A stretch of DNA of 64,000 nucleotides from Clostridia bacterium. Its GTDB lineage: Bacteria; Bacillota; Clostridia; UBA1381; UBA9506. A model generated the notes under the pieces. It saw only the letters and a list, made by a program, of their open reading frames with translations. It did not search any database and was not told the origin of the DNA. The first letter of the stretch is position 1. Each line of letters begins with the position of its first letter. The position numbers and the translations under genes are program-made. The stretch is from NCBI GenBank assembly GCA_017416855.1, contig JAFQAZ010000010.1, forward strand, positions 1 through 64,000, in the 5' to 3' direction. This document shows positions 35,504 through 44,462 of this stretch, piece by piece.

Positions 35504-35788
35504 TATTCCCTATTCCCTAAAGAAACTCGTTGATTTTTGGAAAGTAATAAGTAATAGTGAAAAGGGAAGAAGTTAAGATAGCTTTGCTTATGCAAAGCTT
35601 ATTTTTATATGTGCATCATTATTGTTCTGCCTTGTCAAATAAAACAAGCACTCTTGTTTGAGGGTGCTTGTTTTATTGTATAACGAAAAGAGGAATGATG
35701 ATCATCATCATTCCTCATACAATTAGCTTATCTGTAGCACAGGAGAAAGGGTCTCTCATGTTCCTGTGATTCTTTATGATTTATTGCT
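35504..35788. other. Non-coding stretch rich in inverted repeats
   Basis: No gene is seen. Inverted repeats follow one another: AAGCTTTGC-like palindrome near 35580-35605; a 14-bp stem at about 35638-35679, flanked by A/T runs and able to act as a terminator for the minus-strand operon; a near-palindrome of about 27 bp at 35690-35718; and a CACAGGA/TCCTGTG hairpin at about 35738-35768. TATTCCCTATTCCCT and AATAAGTAATAG show short direct repeats. It looks like an accumulation site for intergenic repeats between two unrelated transcription units. Confidence 0.5.
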
Positions 35789-36961
35789 TTAGCAGTCAAT
35801 CTCAAAAAGCTCTCTGGGGTAGTTGGTGAGGTTTTCTGCTCCATCCTTCTTCACGCAAACCACGTCTTCCATTCTAAGGCCGGTTTCGGTCTTGTTGGAA
35901 CCTAAGAAGATATCCACGCAGAAGGTCATATTTTCTTCCAGCAGATAATCAGAGTTGGTTTCAATCCAGGGTGCTTCACCCTCCATGGTGCCGTTGCCGT
36001 GACAGGGACCATATAACAGCCAATCGCCGTAACCCATTTTGGTTACATTTTCAATGTGGAACTTAGCCACATCACAAGCAGGAGTACCGGCTTTTAGCAT
36101 AGCGATGACATCGGCCTGAGCCTTGTAACCTACTTCAATCAGTTCTTTCTGTTCGGGTGTTGCTTTGCCGAACACAACAGGACGACCGATGCTGGAAGCA
36201 TAGCCATCCACACGGGCACCAATCTGAATAAAGGTCATATCACCTTTTTCAATTTTTTTGTTTCTTGGGCGGCTGATGGCCTGATTGGAGCCTTTGCCGG
36301 TGAGCACCCAAACGGGATAAGATTCGCGCTCGGCACCAAGCTCGTGCATTTTGCCCAAAGCAAGACCTGCCACTTGCTGTTCCGTCATACCAACTTTGAT
36401 GTTGGCACGGACATAATCGAAGGTTTCTTTAGTGATTTGTGCAGCGGCACGCATACAAGCCAGTTCATTTTCTGTTTTCCGCATACGGATGTTGTTGACA
36501 ATGTGGTCAGCTTTTTCAATTTTAACGGTCAAAGCTTCAGACAGTGCTTCATACACACCGATTGTCATTAAGGGCAAACCGGCCACACCGAAACGGGTGA
36601 TGGCTTTATCGCCCATCATCTCTTTAAATAAGCCACTGAAAGTGTCTAAGGATTTGCCGGGGTATTCCGGTTCAGAGGATTCTCTGAAAGCCTTTAACAA
36701 GCGGATATCATTAATTTTAGAACGGTCGGAAGCATAGGTATAGCTTTCCGGTCCGATTAAGAGCATGGGCTCCCCCTCCTGAGGGATTAACACACCGGCG
36801 GTTTCAAAAGAGGGCCAGTAGTTTGAAAAATAGCGTACATACTGAGGTTCTGCCTCGTTTCCGTAAGAAAGAAGCAGGTCAAAGCCCTCCTCTTTCATAG
36901 CCTTTTGTACTTTAACAATTCTTTCTTTAAACTCGCTTAAGGGAATAGAAGGTAAATTCAT
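35789..36961 (-). CDS. Creatinase-like M24 pita-bread protein with lost metal ligands
   Basis: A 390-residue protein of the M24 (Xaa-Pro peptidase/creatinase) fold, with an N-terminal creatinase domain (about 1-145) and C-terminal pita-bread domain (about 155-390). Compared with PepP-type motifs, the metal-binding DxG...D is replaced (FIQIGARVDGYASSIGR: Gln and Ser for Asp) and the third acidic ligand is Asp in FCVDIFLG; GPCHGNG (His) and GLRMEDVV (Glu) are kept. A metal-free enzyme like creatinase, cleaving a C-N bond, is more likely than an aminopeptidase. ATG 36961 follows AAAGGAG; the longer frame to 37003 has no RBS. Last gene of a three-gene operon (4-nt gap). Confidence 0.8.
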   Translation of the reverse strand: MNLPSIPLSEFKERIVKVQKAMKEEGFDLLLSYGNEAEPQYVRYFSNYWPSFETAGVLIPQEGEPMLLIGPESYTYASDRSKINDIRLLKAFRESSEPEYPGKSLDTFSGLFKEMMGDKAITRFGVAGLPLMTIGVYEALSEALTVKIEKADHIVNNIRMRKTENELACMRAAAQITKETFDYVRANIKVGMTEQQVAGLALGKMHELGAERESYPVWVLTGKGSNQAISRPRNKKIEKGDMTFIQIGARVDGYASSIGRPVVFGKATPEQKELIEVGYKAQADVIAMLKAGTPACDVAKFHIENVTKMGYGDWLLYGPCHGNGTMEGEAPWIETNSDYLLEENMTFCVDIFLGSNKTETGLRMEDVVCVKKDGAENLTNYPRELFEIDC

Positions 36962-36965
36962 TTGT

Positions 36966-38003
36966 TTACTCCTTTCCGCACAGCCACTGTGCCGGATTCT
37001 CAATTAATAAAGTTTTAATTTGGCTATCGGTAATGCCTTCATCCTCCATCATGGGGACAATGTTGGTAAGCACATGGTCATAGCCCCAACCACCGTATGT
37101 ATGCAAAAGATTTTTAAGGCATACATCACAGGAGAGAAGAATTTGGTTCAAATAGCCTTTGTCAATCATTTTTTTCAGCAGGGTTACGCGGTCGGTATCG
37201 TGAACGAACAGACCATAACCGGAATTTCGGACTTCACGGCGGATGTAATACTCTTTGCCGAAGTTGTCGAACTCTACATACACACCTTTTTCTAAAAGAG
37301 CGAAGATATATTCTTCCCGATTTTCCACATCAATGTGGCTGATGCAGATCTTTTCCGGTGCCACACCAGCGTTAAGTAGAATATCGGCGGCTTCTAAACC
37401 ATTGACCGTCCAGGGGTTAATGTGTACATTGATAGCAGCACCGGTATCCAGACTTGCAATAGCGGCAGAGCGGAGAATACGACGTTCTTTATCGTCAAAA
37501 ATTTCGCTGATGCCGATTTCGCCGATATAGCCTGCCGGGATGCCGTCAATGCCTTCGGTCAGTTCTTTCACCATTAGGTCGGCAATTTCACGCTCTGTCA
37601 TAGTGGCAAGTGCTTCGGGATGGGTTTCTCCCACATAAAAGCCGGTTCCCATAATGATGTTTAAGCCTGTGGCTTCGGCGATGCGTTTTAATGCTTGCGG
37701 GTCTCTGCCAATGCCGGGCAACGATGCATCTACCACAGTGTCACCACCGGCTTTTTTAAAGAAAGAAAGCTCATGGATGGCAATTTCTTCATTGTCTAAC
37801 AATAAATTATCCTTTAAGGCATAGCAATCACGGCTTAAAATACCCAAATTCCACATTTCAACCTTTTGTGTGGCCGGGTCTTCAATTCCCGGGACGGGCA
37901 AAGCTTGGTAAAAAGCAGTTAAGTCAAGCAAAACGTGCTCATGGGTGGTAACAGTTCCTAATTGCTCACGGCTTAATTCACCGCATACACTTTTAACTTT
38001 CAT
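36966..38003 (-). CDS. Phosphotriesterase-family metallohydrolase
   Basis: A 345-residue amidohydrolase-superfamily TIM barrel. The binuclear metal site looks complete: His-x-His in TTHEHV (about 20-22), a bridging Glu in YIGEIGISE (as in E. coli Php, instead of carboxylated Lys), His in INVHINP, His in CISHID and Asp in LLSCDVC. Members hydrolyse lactones, phosphotriesters or related bonds, and the natural substrate here is unknown. ATG 38003 follows GCGAGGTGA. It is co-transcribed with the creatinase-like gene and an unknown gene, suggesting successive hydrolysis of one small molecule. Confidence 0.85.
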   Translation of the reverse strand: MKVKSVCGELSREQLGTVTTHEHVLLDLTAFYQALPVPGIEDPATQKVEMWNLGILSRDCYALKDNLLLDNEEIAIHELSFFKKAGGDTVVDASLPGIGRDPQALKRIAEATGLNIIMGTGFYVGETHPEALATMTEREIADLMVKELTEGIDGIPAGYIGEIGISEIFDDKERRILRSAAIASLDTGAAINVHINPWTVNGLEAADILLNAGVAPEKICISHIDVENREEYIFALLEKGVYVEFDNFGKEYYIRREVRNSGYGLFVHDTDRVTLLKKMIDKGYLNQILLSCDVCLKNLLHTYGGWGYDHVLTNIVPMMEDEGITDSQIKTLLIENPAQWLCGKE

Positions 38004-38018
38004 AGGTTTTCACCTCGC

Positions 38019-38801
38019 TTAAATTTCTTCATCGCCGTGTGCTTCCATCCAGCTGACGGCGGCATCGTAGGCTTCAAAGTCAAGGTCTGCCATGGTGTTG
38101 GTGTGGAGGACAATGCCCTCTATTTCACCAGCCAAGAGTTTTTCTCTCGCCCAGTTTAACTGCCAGGTAACGGCGGTGCCTGTGGCCTGCTTATGTTCGC
38201 CGAAGTTATAAAGGTAAACACCCACCATACGGCGGTTATGGGGTGTCATTTTCTTAAACAACTCGAATTTTTCAGGGATTAAGGGTACGTCTTTTTCTTC
38301 CCAGGTCCACATAATGATGCCGTCCATCTGATCCATAAAGGGTTGGAACACTTCATCCACTTCAGGCTTAATGCCGAATTCGTTGGTATAAAGAATCATC
38401 CAGCTGTCTAAACGACGGATGTTGTTATTATGCAGTCGGTCCTGTTCTGCTTTTAACTGATCTAAGGCATCATCAGCATAATAGTTAAAACCTTTAAAAT
38501 CGTCAAAGGCAACACAGGTGATGTTGGGGAAATCCTTAGCCTGTTCTAAAACTCTGTCAAAATGGCAGCTGTCCTTTTCGTGGAATTTATACCCCCAGCC
38601 TACCTGATTCAAGGTTTTAAAGGATTTGTTATACTGGCGTTCATTCACTTCCCAGTTTACAGGAACCATAAACACATTGCGAACCCCTAAGTAAAGGCAG
38701 CCTTCCATAGGCGTCATACGGGAGGGTTTATCATTGCCGAATTCAGCGTTGTACCGTCCTTCGGGATGACCCCAAAGCCAAAACTTGTCTCTTAATTGCA
38801 T
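38019..38801 (-). CDS. Unknown cytosolic protein, TIM-barrel-like
   Basis: A 260-residue protein without signal peptide, rich in aromatic residues and with alternating strand/helix pattern (YLGVRNVFMVPVNWE, ITCVAFDDFKG, DGIIMWTWEEKD, RMVGVYLYNFGEH). The string of strand-end acidic residues (DDF, WEEKD) is reminiscent of a glycosidase-like TIM barrel, but I cannot name a family. ATG 38801 follows GGAGG. It is first in the operon with the phosphotriesterase-family and creatinase-like genes (15-nt gap), so it should act on the same substrate. Confidence 0.65.
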   Translation of the reverse strand: MQLRDKFWLWGHPEGRYNAEFGNDKPSRMTPMEGCLYLGVRNVFMVPVNWEVNERQYNKSFKTLNQVGWGYKFHEKDSCHFDRVLEQAKDFPNITCVAFDDFKGFNYYADDALDQLKAEQDRLHNNNIRRLDSWMILYTNEFGIKPEVDEVFQPFMDQMDGIIMWTWEEKDVPLIPEKFELFKKMTPHNRRMVGVYLYNFGEHKQATGTAVTWQLNWAREKLLAGEIEGIVLHTNTMADLDFEAYDAAVSWMEAHGDEEI

Positions 38802-38859
38802 AGTTTTTACCTCCTTGATTTTATGAAGATTTTATGATATTATGTACTTATGTATTTTC

Positions 38860-38887
38860 ATTGTATCACAAAAGCCCATAAAAACAA
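38860..38887 (-). promoter_or_regulatory. Promoter of the creatinase-like operon
   Basis: On the minus strand, TTGTTT (38882-38887), 16-bp spacer and extended -10 TGATACAAT (TACAAT at 38860-38865). It is divergent from the AraC gene at 38922, with only about 35 bp between. Confidence 0.6.
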
Positions 38888-38921
38888 GTAAAAAACGGGT
38901 CATGAATATGGAGATTTGAAT

Positions 38922-39719
38922 ATGTACATCAGGAATACGAGCCTTTGTGAAAAGGTGAATCAGCTACAGCTTTTTATGCTGGTTTACGGTCGGGCCATGG
39001 TTGATAAAAACTGGCAGGGAGAAATTGTTGATTCTTCTTTTACATTTTTGTATTATATCGTGAACGGTTCTGCCGTGGTGGAAACGGAGAATGGTGTGAT
39101 GGAACTTACGGCGGGTCATTGGTATCTTTTGCCTTCAAGATGCCGGTTTTTATACCGTTGTGATGACTATATGGATCATTTGTTCTTTCACATTAAATTA
39201 TGTCATGCTGACCGGCTGGACTTGCTGTATCATTGCCAAATACCGTTAACGGCTGATTTACCGGCACCGCCGGAATATGCATTTAGGAATCTGAAAAACA
39301 CAGATGATGTGATTGGAGCGCTCAGGGTTCGTCATTTTGTGTATGAAACTGTGCTTTCTATGTTAGAAGCCAACGGCATCACGCTGAAAATGGCCTTTCG
39401 CTCAGAACCTGTGATCCGTGCGGTTGAATATATTAATCAGCATCTTTCTGCCAGTCTCACCACAACAGAAATTGCGGAGCATGCCTTTGTTTCTAAAAGC
39501 ACACTCACGAAGCATTTCAAAAAAGAACTGTCTATGTCGGTGCAGGAGTACCTTTATGATATTTTATTGTCAGAAGCCAGCCGAATGCTCTTGAAGGGCA
39601 ATCGTTCCGTTTTAGAAATCAGTGAACGGTTAGGATTTTCAGATCAGTTCTATTTTTCGCGACGGTTTAAAGCAAAATATGGAACCTCGCCCAGAGAGTA
39701 TAAAAAAATGTTCAGCTAA
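38922..39719 (+). CDS. AraC-family transcriptional regulator
   Basis: A 265-residue regulator with an N-terminal cupin-like sensing domain (about 30-110, SAVVETENGVMELTAGHWYLLPS) and two C-terminal HTH motifs (about 165-265; STLTKHFKKELSMSVQEYL, SDQFYFSRRFKAKYGTSPREYK). ATG 38922 has GGAG 8 nt upstream. It is divergent from the creatinase-like operon and 19 nt before a second AraC gene, so it may control either that operon or the rhamnose genes; the divergent layout favours the former. Confidence 0.88.
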   Translation: MYIRNTSLCEKVNQLQLFMLVYGRAMVDKNWQGEIVDSSFTFLYYIVNGSAVVETENGVMELTAGHWYLLPSRCRFLYRCDDYMDHLFFHIKLCHADRLDLLYHCQIPLTADLPAPPEYAFRNLKNTDDVIGALRVRHFVYETVLSMLEANGITLKMAFRSEPVIRAVEYINQHLSASLTTTEIAEHAFVSKSTLTKHFKKELSMSVQEYLYDILLSEASRMLLKGNRSVLEISERLGFSDQFYFSRRFKAKYGTSPREYKKMFS

Positions 39720-39738
39720 ATGATAAGAGGGTGTATCT

Positions 39739-40698
39739 ATGCTAAAAAATGAAATTTTACAAAAACTTTTGCCCGTTACCGAGGAAGAACAAAAATTCGT
39801 GGATGGGCAGAAGCAAATTGACAGAAGTATATATATGGATTCGCCCTTGAATATTGTGAACAGTAAAAAAATCTTAAGGGATGGAAAACAGATTGCTATA
39901 CGCCCTCATACCCGATTTGTACATTTTCCGGAGCATTCCCATGATTTTGTTGAAATCATCTATATGTGTGCAGGACAGACAACCCACTTAATTGACGGCG
40001 AGAAAATTATTCTGAAGGAAGGGGAGCTCTTGTTTTTGTGCCAGAGTGCCAAACAGGAGATTTATCCTGCTTCATATCATGATATTGCCGTAAATTTTGT
40101 TATTCTGCCTGATTTTTTTGATGAGGCATTGCAGATGTTGGGAGAAGAGGATACACCTCTGAAACGGTTTATTGTAGACTGTTTAAAGAATAAGCAAACT
40201 GATATCAGTTATTTGCATTTTAAGGTGTCTGACGTTCTGCCGGTTCAAAACCTAATTGAAAATCTGATCTGGAGTTTTATGGTCGAGACATCCAACAAAA
40301 GAAACATCAATCAGCTCACGATGGGACTTTTGTTTTTACAGCTGATTCATTATACAGACAGACTGTATGCCAATAACGTTGAAGAAAAGACGATTGTTAA
40401 GGTTCTTGGTTATATTGAAGAACAGTATCAGAACGGAACGCTATCGGCACTGGCGGAGTCACTTGGTTGTGACGTGAGCGTGCTTTCGAGAGAAATCAAA
40501 CAAAAGACCGGAAAAAAATATACGGAACTGGTGCAGGAAAAACGTCTTTCACAGGCCTGTTTTTTATTAAAAAATACAGACATTCCGATTGATGAGGTTG
40601 CTGTAAAAATAGGATATGAAAACATAAGCTTTTTCTATCGTATTTTTAAGAAAAAATATGGTATTTCACCGAAAAAATACAGATGTCGTGAGAATTAA
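39739..40698 (+). CDS. AraC-family regulator, probable rhamnose regulator
   Basis: A 319-residue protein with an N-terminal cupin (HFPEHSHDFVEIIYMCAGQTTHLIDGE, about 55-120) and a C-terminal HTH_18 domain (LAESLGCDVSVLSREIKQKTG and ENISFFYRIFKKKYGISPKKY). The HSHDF...E cupin motif binds small effectors, often a sugar. It sits directly upstream of rhaA in the same orientation, separated by a terminator and the rhaA promoter, so control of rhaAD by rhamnose is a reasonable inference. Confidence 0.87.
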   Translation: MLKNEILQKLLPVTEEEQKFVDGQKQIDRSIYMDSPLNIVNSKKILRDGKQIAIRPHTRFVHFPEHSHDFVEIIYMCAGQTTHLIDGEKIILKEGELLFLCQSAKQEIYPASYHDIAVNFVILPDFFDEALQMLGEEDTPLKRFIVDCLKNKQTDISYLHFKVSDVLPVQNLIENLIWSFMVETSNKRNINQLTMGLLFLQLIHYTDRLYANNVEEKTIVKVLGYIEEQYQNGTLSALAESLGCDVSVLSREIKQKTGKKYTELVQEKRLSQACFLLKNTDIPIDEVAVKIGYENISFFYRIFKKKYGISPKKYRCREN

Positions 40699-40720
40699 TG
40701 CCATTCTTTATTTTACAAAT

Positions 40721-40759
40721 AAGGACAGTTTTTTAACAAAAAACGTCCTTGTTTTTTTT
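40721..40759 (+). terminator. Terminator after the AraC pair
   Basis: AAGGAC (721-726) pairs with GTCCTT (745-750), with an inner GTTTTTT/AAAAAAC helix, then eight T. Its right arm and T-tract overlap the -35 of the next promoter. Confidence 0.8.
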
Positions 40760-40777
40760 GTTCTCAAATGATATAAT
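40749..40777 (+). promoter_or_regulatory. rhaA promoter
   Basis: TTGTTT (40749-40754), 17-bp spacer, extended -10 TGATATAAT (TATAAT at 40772-40777), about 24 bp before the rhaA start. Confidence 0.7.
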
Positions 40778-40800
40778 TCAAATGTAAAGGAGTGGATGAT

Positions 40801-42036
40801 ATGAACCGATATGAAGAAGCAAGAGAAATATATAAAAGTTTTGGTGTCGATACGGAGTTGGCGCTTTCTCGTCTTGAAAACGTACCTGTGTCTATGCATT
40901 GCTGGCAAGGTGACGATGTGATTGGCTTTGACAATGAGGAAGGTCTATCCGGCGGAATTCAAACAACGGGCAATTATCCCGGCAGAGCAACTACACCGGA
41001 AGAGCTGATGGCGGATATGGATAAAGCCATATCTTTAATACCGGGTAAGAAAAAATTGAATCTTCATGCTTGCTATGCTATACTAAACGGAGAGAAGGCA
41101 GATCGTAACGCCATCAAGCCTAAGCATTTTCAACCATGGGTTGATTTTGCGAAAAAAAGGAATTTGGGCATTGATTTTAATCCCACGTTTTTTTCGCATC
41201 CTATGGTGAAAGATAATTTAACCCTGTCATCTCCGAATGAAACCGTGAGAAAATTCTGGATAGAACACGGCAAACGCTGTCTTGAAATTTCACAGTATTT
41301 TGCAGAGGAAACCGGCGTTCCCTGTGTGATGAACATCTGGATTCCCGATGGATATAAAGATATTCCGGCAGACCGGTTGGGTCCAAGGGAACGGTTTAAA
41401 GCTTCCTTGGATGAAATCCTTTCCTCAGACTATGATACGTCAAAAGTATATGTTTGTCTGGAATCAAAGGTTTTTGGAATTGGCGTTGAGTCCTATACAG
41501 TTGGTTCAGCAGAATTTTGCATGAATTATGTGAGTCAAAAGGGCATCACACCGCTGATGGATAACGGACACTATCATCCCACGGAACTTGTTTCGGATAA
41601 AATCTCCGCAATGTTGCCGTTTCACGAAAAAGTGGCTCTCCACGTAACCAGGTCTGTTCGTTGGGACAGCGACCACGTTGTTTTGTTTGATGATGAAACA
41701 AGGGAAATTGCCAAAGAAATTGTACGGAACAATGCCTTGGACCGTGTGTTTATTGCTACAGACTATTTTGATGCATCAATTAACAGAATTTCGGCATGGG
41801 TCACCGGTATGCGCAGTGTGCAAAAAGCGCTATTGTTTGCACTTTTACAGCCTTCAGATAAGATGATGTCATTGCAGAATGAACAGGATATGACATCTCT
41901 GATGATTTATCAGGAAGAGTTAAAAACCGCACCCTTTGGGGATGTATGGCAGGAATACTTAAAACGACAGAATGTTCCGAAGGATTATTTAAAAGAAGTA
42001 AAAGAATATGAACAGAAAGTTTTGGTGAACAGATGA
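40801..42036 (+). CDS. rhaA: L-rhamnose isomerase
   Basis: Converts L-rhamnose to L-rhamnulose in the cytoplasm. The family is evident from VSMHCWQGDDVIGF, the GGIQTTGNYPGRA block, LNLHACYA and the metal-binding region MDNGHYHPTELVSDK with VALHVTRSVRWDSDHVV; 411 residues is the usual length. ATG 40801 is preferred to GTG 40792 because AAAGGAG then has 7-nt spacing. Its stop overlaps the rhaD start (ATGA). Kinase rhaB, normally between or beside these genes, is absent. Confidence 0.96.
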   Translation: MNRYEEAREIYKSFGVDTELALSRLENVPVSMHCWQGDDVIGFDNEEGLSGGIQTTGNYPGRATTPEELMADMDKAISLIPGKKKLNLHACYAILNGEKADRNAIKPKHFQPWVDFAKKRNLGIDFNPTFFSHPMVKDNLTLSSPNETVRKFWIEHGKRCLEISQYFAEETGVPCVMNIWIPDGYKDIPADRLGPRERFKASLDEILSSDYDTSKVYVCLESKVFGIGVESYTVGSAEFCMNYVSQKGITPLMDNGHYHPTELVSDKISAMLPFHEKVALHVTRSVRWDSDHVVLFDDETREIAKEIVRNNALDRVFIATDYFDASINRISAWVTGMRSVQKALLFALLQPSDKMMSLQNEQDMTSLMIYQEELKTAPFGDVWQEYLKRQNVPKDYLKEVKEYEQKVLVNR

Positions 42037-42851
42037 TGAAAAATATTTTAGAAGCACCTTTCGTTACAGAAATGAGAAAAACCACCGCCAATATGTACCG
42101 CATTGGCTGGGATGAACGAAACGGCGGTAACATAAGTTATTTGCTGGATGAGGTGGAAGTGGCTGAATATCTTGATGTCAGTCAGGTGATCCGTACAATG
42201 CCCATTGGCTTTTGCGAAGCCTCTTTAGCCGGTAAAATTTTTATTGTAACCGGTTCGGGAAAGTATTTTAAAAATGTAGACGATGATCCGGAAAATAATC
42301 TGGGGATTATTCGCATTGCTCAGGACGGTGAAACAGCTGAACTTTTGTGGGGGTTTAAGGATGGAGGCAAGTTTACCTCCGAATTGCCGGCGCATCTTAT
42401 GAGCCATGCTGCAAGGCTTTCCGTTGACCCGGAAAACAGAGTGGTGATGCATTGTCATCCTACGCATACGCTGGCTATGAACTATGTTCACGAGCTGGAC
42501 GACAAGAAGTTTACTCATACCTTGTGGGAAATGTGCACGGAATGTATTGCTATTTTCCCTGAAGGCATCGGCGTTCTACCATGGATGCTTTGCGGAACCA
42601 ATTCCATCGGGGAAGCGACAGCTGCAAAAATGAAGGAATTCAGAACGGTTATCTGGGGAATGCACGGCGTTTACGGTGCCGGCAAAACCATGGATGAAAC
42701 CTTTGGTCTTTTGGAAACCGTAGAAAAGGCGGCACAAATTTATATGCTAACTGCCCATCTGCCGAGAATCAATACCATTAAAGACGAAGAAATGGTTGAA
42801 CTGGCGGAGTATTTCGGTGTGAAATACAAAAAAGATTTTTTGAATTTGTAA
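42033..42851 (+). CDS. rhaD: Rhamnulose-1-phosphate aldolase
   Basis: Class II zinc aldolase splitting L-rhamnulose-1-phosphate into DHAP and L-lactaldehyde. Motifs: GGNISY, IVTGSGKYF, the Glu in TSELPAHLM, zinc ligands in VMHCHPTHTLA and WGMHGVYGAG. The 272-residue length is normal. It overlaps rhaA by 4 nt and may also start at the second ATG (42036). With DHAP entering glycolysis, the lactaldehyde would need a reductase or dehydrogenase not found here. Confidence 0.95.
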   Translation: MMKNILEAPFVTEMRKTTANMYRIGWDERNGGNISYLLDEVEVAEYLDVSQVIRTMPIGFCEASLAGKIFIVTGSGKYFKNVDDDPENNLGIIRIAQDGETAELLWGFKDGGKFTSELPAHLMSHAARLSVDPENRVVMHCHPTHTLAMNYVHELDDKKFTHTLWEMCTECIAIFPEGIGVLPWMLCGTNSIGEATAAKMKEFRTVIWGMHGVYGAGKTMDETFGLLETVEKAAQIYMLTAHLPRINTIKDEEMVELAEYFGVKYKKDFLNL

Positions 42852-42908
42852 AATAAAAATACAAAGTCTGATGAAAAAGGATTATCCTTTAGTAATCAAA
42901 AGATTATA

Positions 42909-42950
42909 AAAAGGCTGTAGCAATATGATTATTTGCTACAGCCTTTTATT
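42909..42950. terminator. Bidirectional terminator between rhaD and the glycoside operon
   Basis: A 15-bp stem (909-923 with 933-947), 9-nt loop, A/T flanks, between convergent genes. Confidence 0.9.
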
Positions 42951-42959
42951 TGAATCGTA

Positions 42960-44426
42960 TTACCCCAACAGAACAACAGGAATGATAAACGGCACCACAT
43001 AACCGTCGCAATTAACAGCTATGTACAGTCTGTTGATGGCCTGGATATTTTCGTTAGGTGTTATGGTTATGTTTAATGTGTTATACTCTCCGTCACGTTC
43101 GTCGTTAAATAAATCCCATTTTCTGACGATATGCAGATTCTTTTTATATTCGGCCGTCCAGCCATCGGGCAGTTTTACATCCATAAACCCGTGAATGGCT
43201 TCGGAATGAACCACCTGAGAAAATTTAACAGAAAAGCTAAAAGGCTCACCGGCAGTCACGACCGGTGCTTTTTTATAGTCTACCATAGCAGAGAGGTATG
43301 TATGATTGGTTATGTCAAAGGAAAATCCTGTTCTGTTTTTAAAATAGTCTTCGGCATAACCTTTTAACACATGAAGTGCTTTTTCCCCATCATATTCTGT
43401 TTCAAAATTGCCGATTTCAGCCTGTACATCGTGAGCTTCTAAAACAGAAGGAATCATTTTCATAACCCGTTCCGTTAATTCGGTGCAGGATTTAGGCAAT
43501 CGCCAGGAATAATGTCCGTTGGCACAGATTTGCACAATTTTATCACCAATATATTCCCGCCAATCGGAAGGAATGGCAGCAGTACCACCTAACAGGCCTA
43601 AAATAGCACCAACGGTTCCGCCTGTGCAATCGGTATCGTCACCGCAGTTAATGGCGTAAATCATAGATTTTTTATAATCACCCTCACCGTAAAGCAGACC
43701 GATGATCACATAGCCGATGTTGGCCGGTGCCTGTAACCAACCGATTTCCTTGGTCATTTCAACCAATCCGTTTCTGGTGTCTAAGTATGGTGTATTTTTT
43801 TCATATTGCTCAATAACATACCGGACACATTGGCTCAAAAGGCAGCTTTCAGGGATGAAAGACAAAGCTCTTTCGATTAATTCTTTTACATCGGTAGCAA
43901 AGAAAGCCAGGCTTTCCAAAGCGGCAGTGAATATTTCAGCATATGTGCCTTCGCCAAAACCGTGGTCAATAACGGCGTCCATAATGGCATATTTTATGGC
44001 GATGTTGGGAAAACCGGGGGCAAGACAAGCCCAGACTTCAGAGCGAATCCATGCACCGTTGGAGTGACGCCAATGCTCATTGTCATATTCACCGCAAAGT
44101 GGCGGAAGAAGCCCCATACGCATATTTTTTTTGCAAATGCTGTATTCGTTCCAATGTGGCGTAATCATCGTCAGCCAGGTTTGCGCCAGTTGATTGGCAT
44201 CGAAAAGTTTTGGAATGTTACGTTCCATAGCATTGAGCCACACCAGCTGCAAATCAAGGTCGTCGTTAGGCAGAGGCTCGCCTTTAGGGGATGCAAAGCC
44301 CTTTATATCCTGAATTTGTTTGGATGCCTCATAGGGAGCACCCATGGTTCCACCTATGTTTTTACCTATCCAACAAGCTAAAATTTTATCCTGAATTGTG
44401 GATTCGTTTAATTTCAGATTTAACAT
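42960..44426 (-). CDS. ADP-ribosylglycohydrolase-family protein
   Basis: A 488-residue protein. The first 320 residues form the all-helical ADP-ribosylglycohydrolase fold with CWIGKNIGGTMGAPYE, the metal site PNDDLDLQ and the second acidic motif INCGDDTDCTGGTVGAI. Residues about 330-488 are a beta-sandwich-like extension not found in DraG. Family members can remove ADP-ribose from proteins, but many sit in sugar clusters with unknown, perhaps glycosidic, substrates; the operon context favours the latter. Last gene of the minus-strand operon, 36 nt after the 874-residue gene. Confidence 0.82.
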   Translation of the reverse strand: MLNLKLNESTIQDKILACWIGKNIGGTMGAPYEASKQIQDIKGFASPKGEPLPNDDLDLQLVWLNAMERNIPKLFDANQLAQTWLTMITPHWNEYSICKKNMRMGLLPPLCGEYDNEHWRHSNGAWIRSEVWACLAPGFPNIAIKYAIMDAVIDHGFGEGTYAEIFTAALESLAFFATDVKELIERALSFIPESCLLSQCVRYVIEQYEKNTPYLDTRNGLVEMTKEIGWLQAPANIGYVIIGLLYGEGDYKKSMIYAINCGDDTDCTGGTVGAILGLLGGTAAIPSDWREYIGDKIVQICANGHYSWRLPKSCTELTERVMKMIPSVLEAHDVQAEIGNFETEYDGEKALHVLKGYAEDYFKNRTGFSFDITNHTYLSAMVDYKKAPVVTAGEPFSFSVKFSQVVHSEAIHGFMDVKLPDGWTAEYKKNLHIVRKWDLFNDERDGEYNTLNITITPNENIQAINRLYIAVNCDGYVVPFIIPVVLLG

Positions 44427-44462
44427 ATTTTACCCCTTTCTACAAACAACCATCACGAGGTT

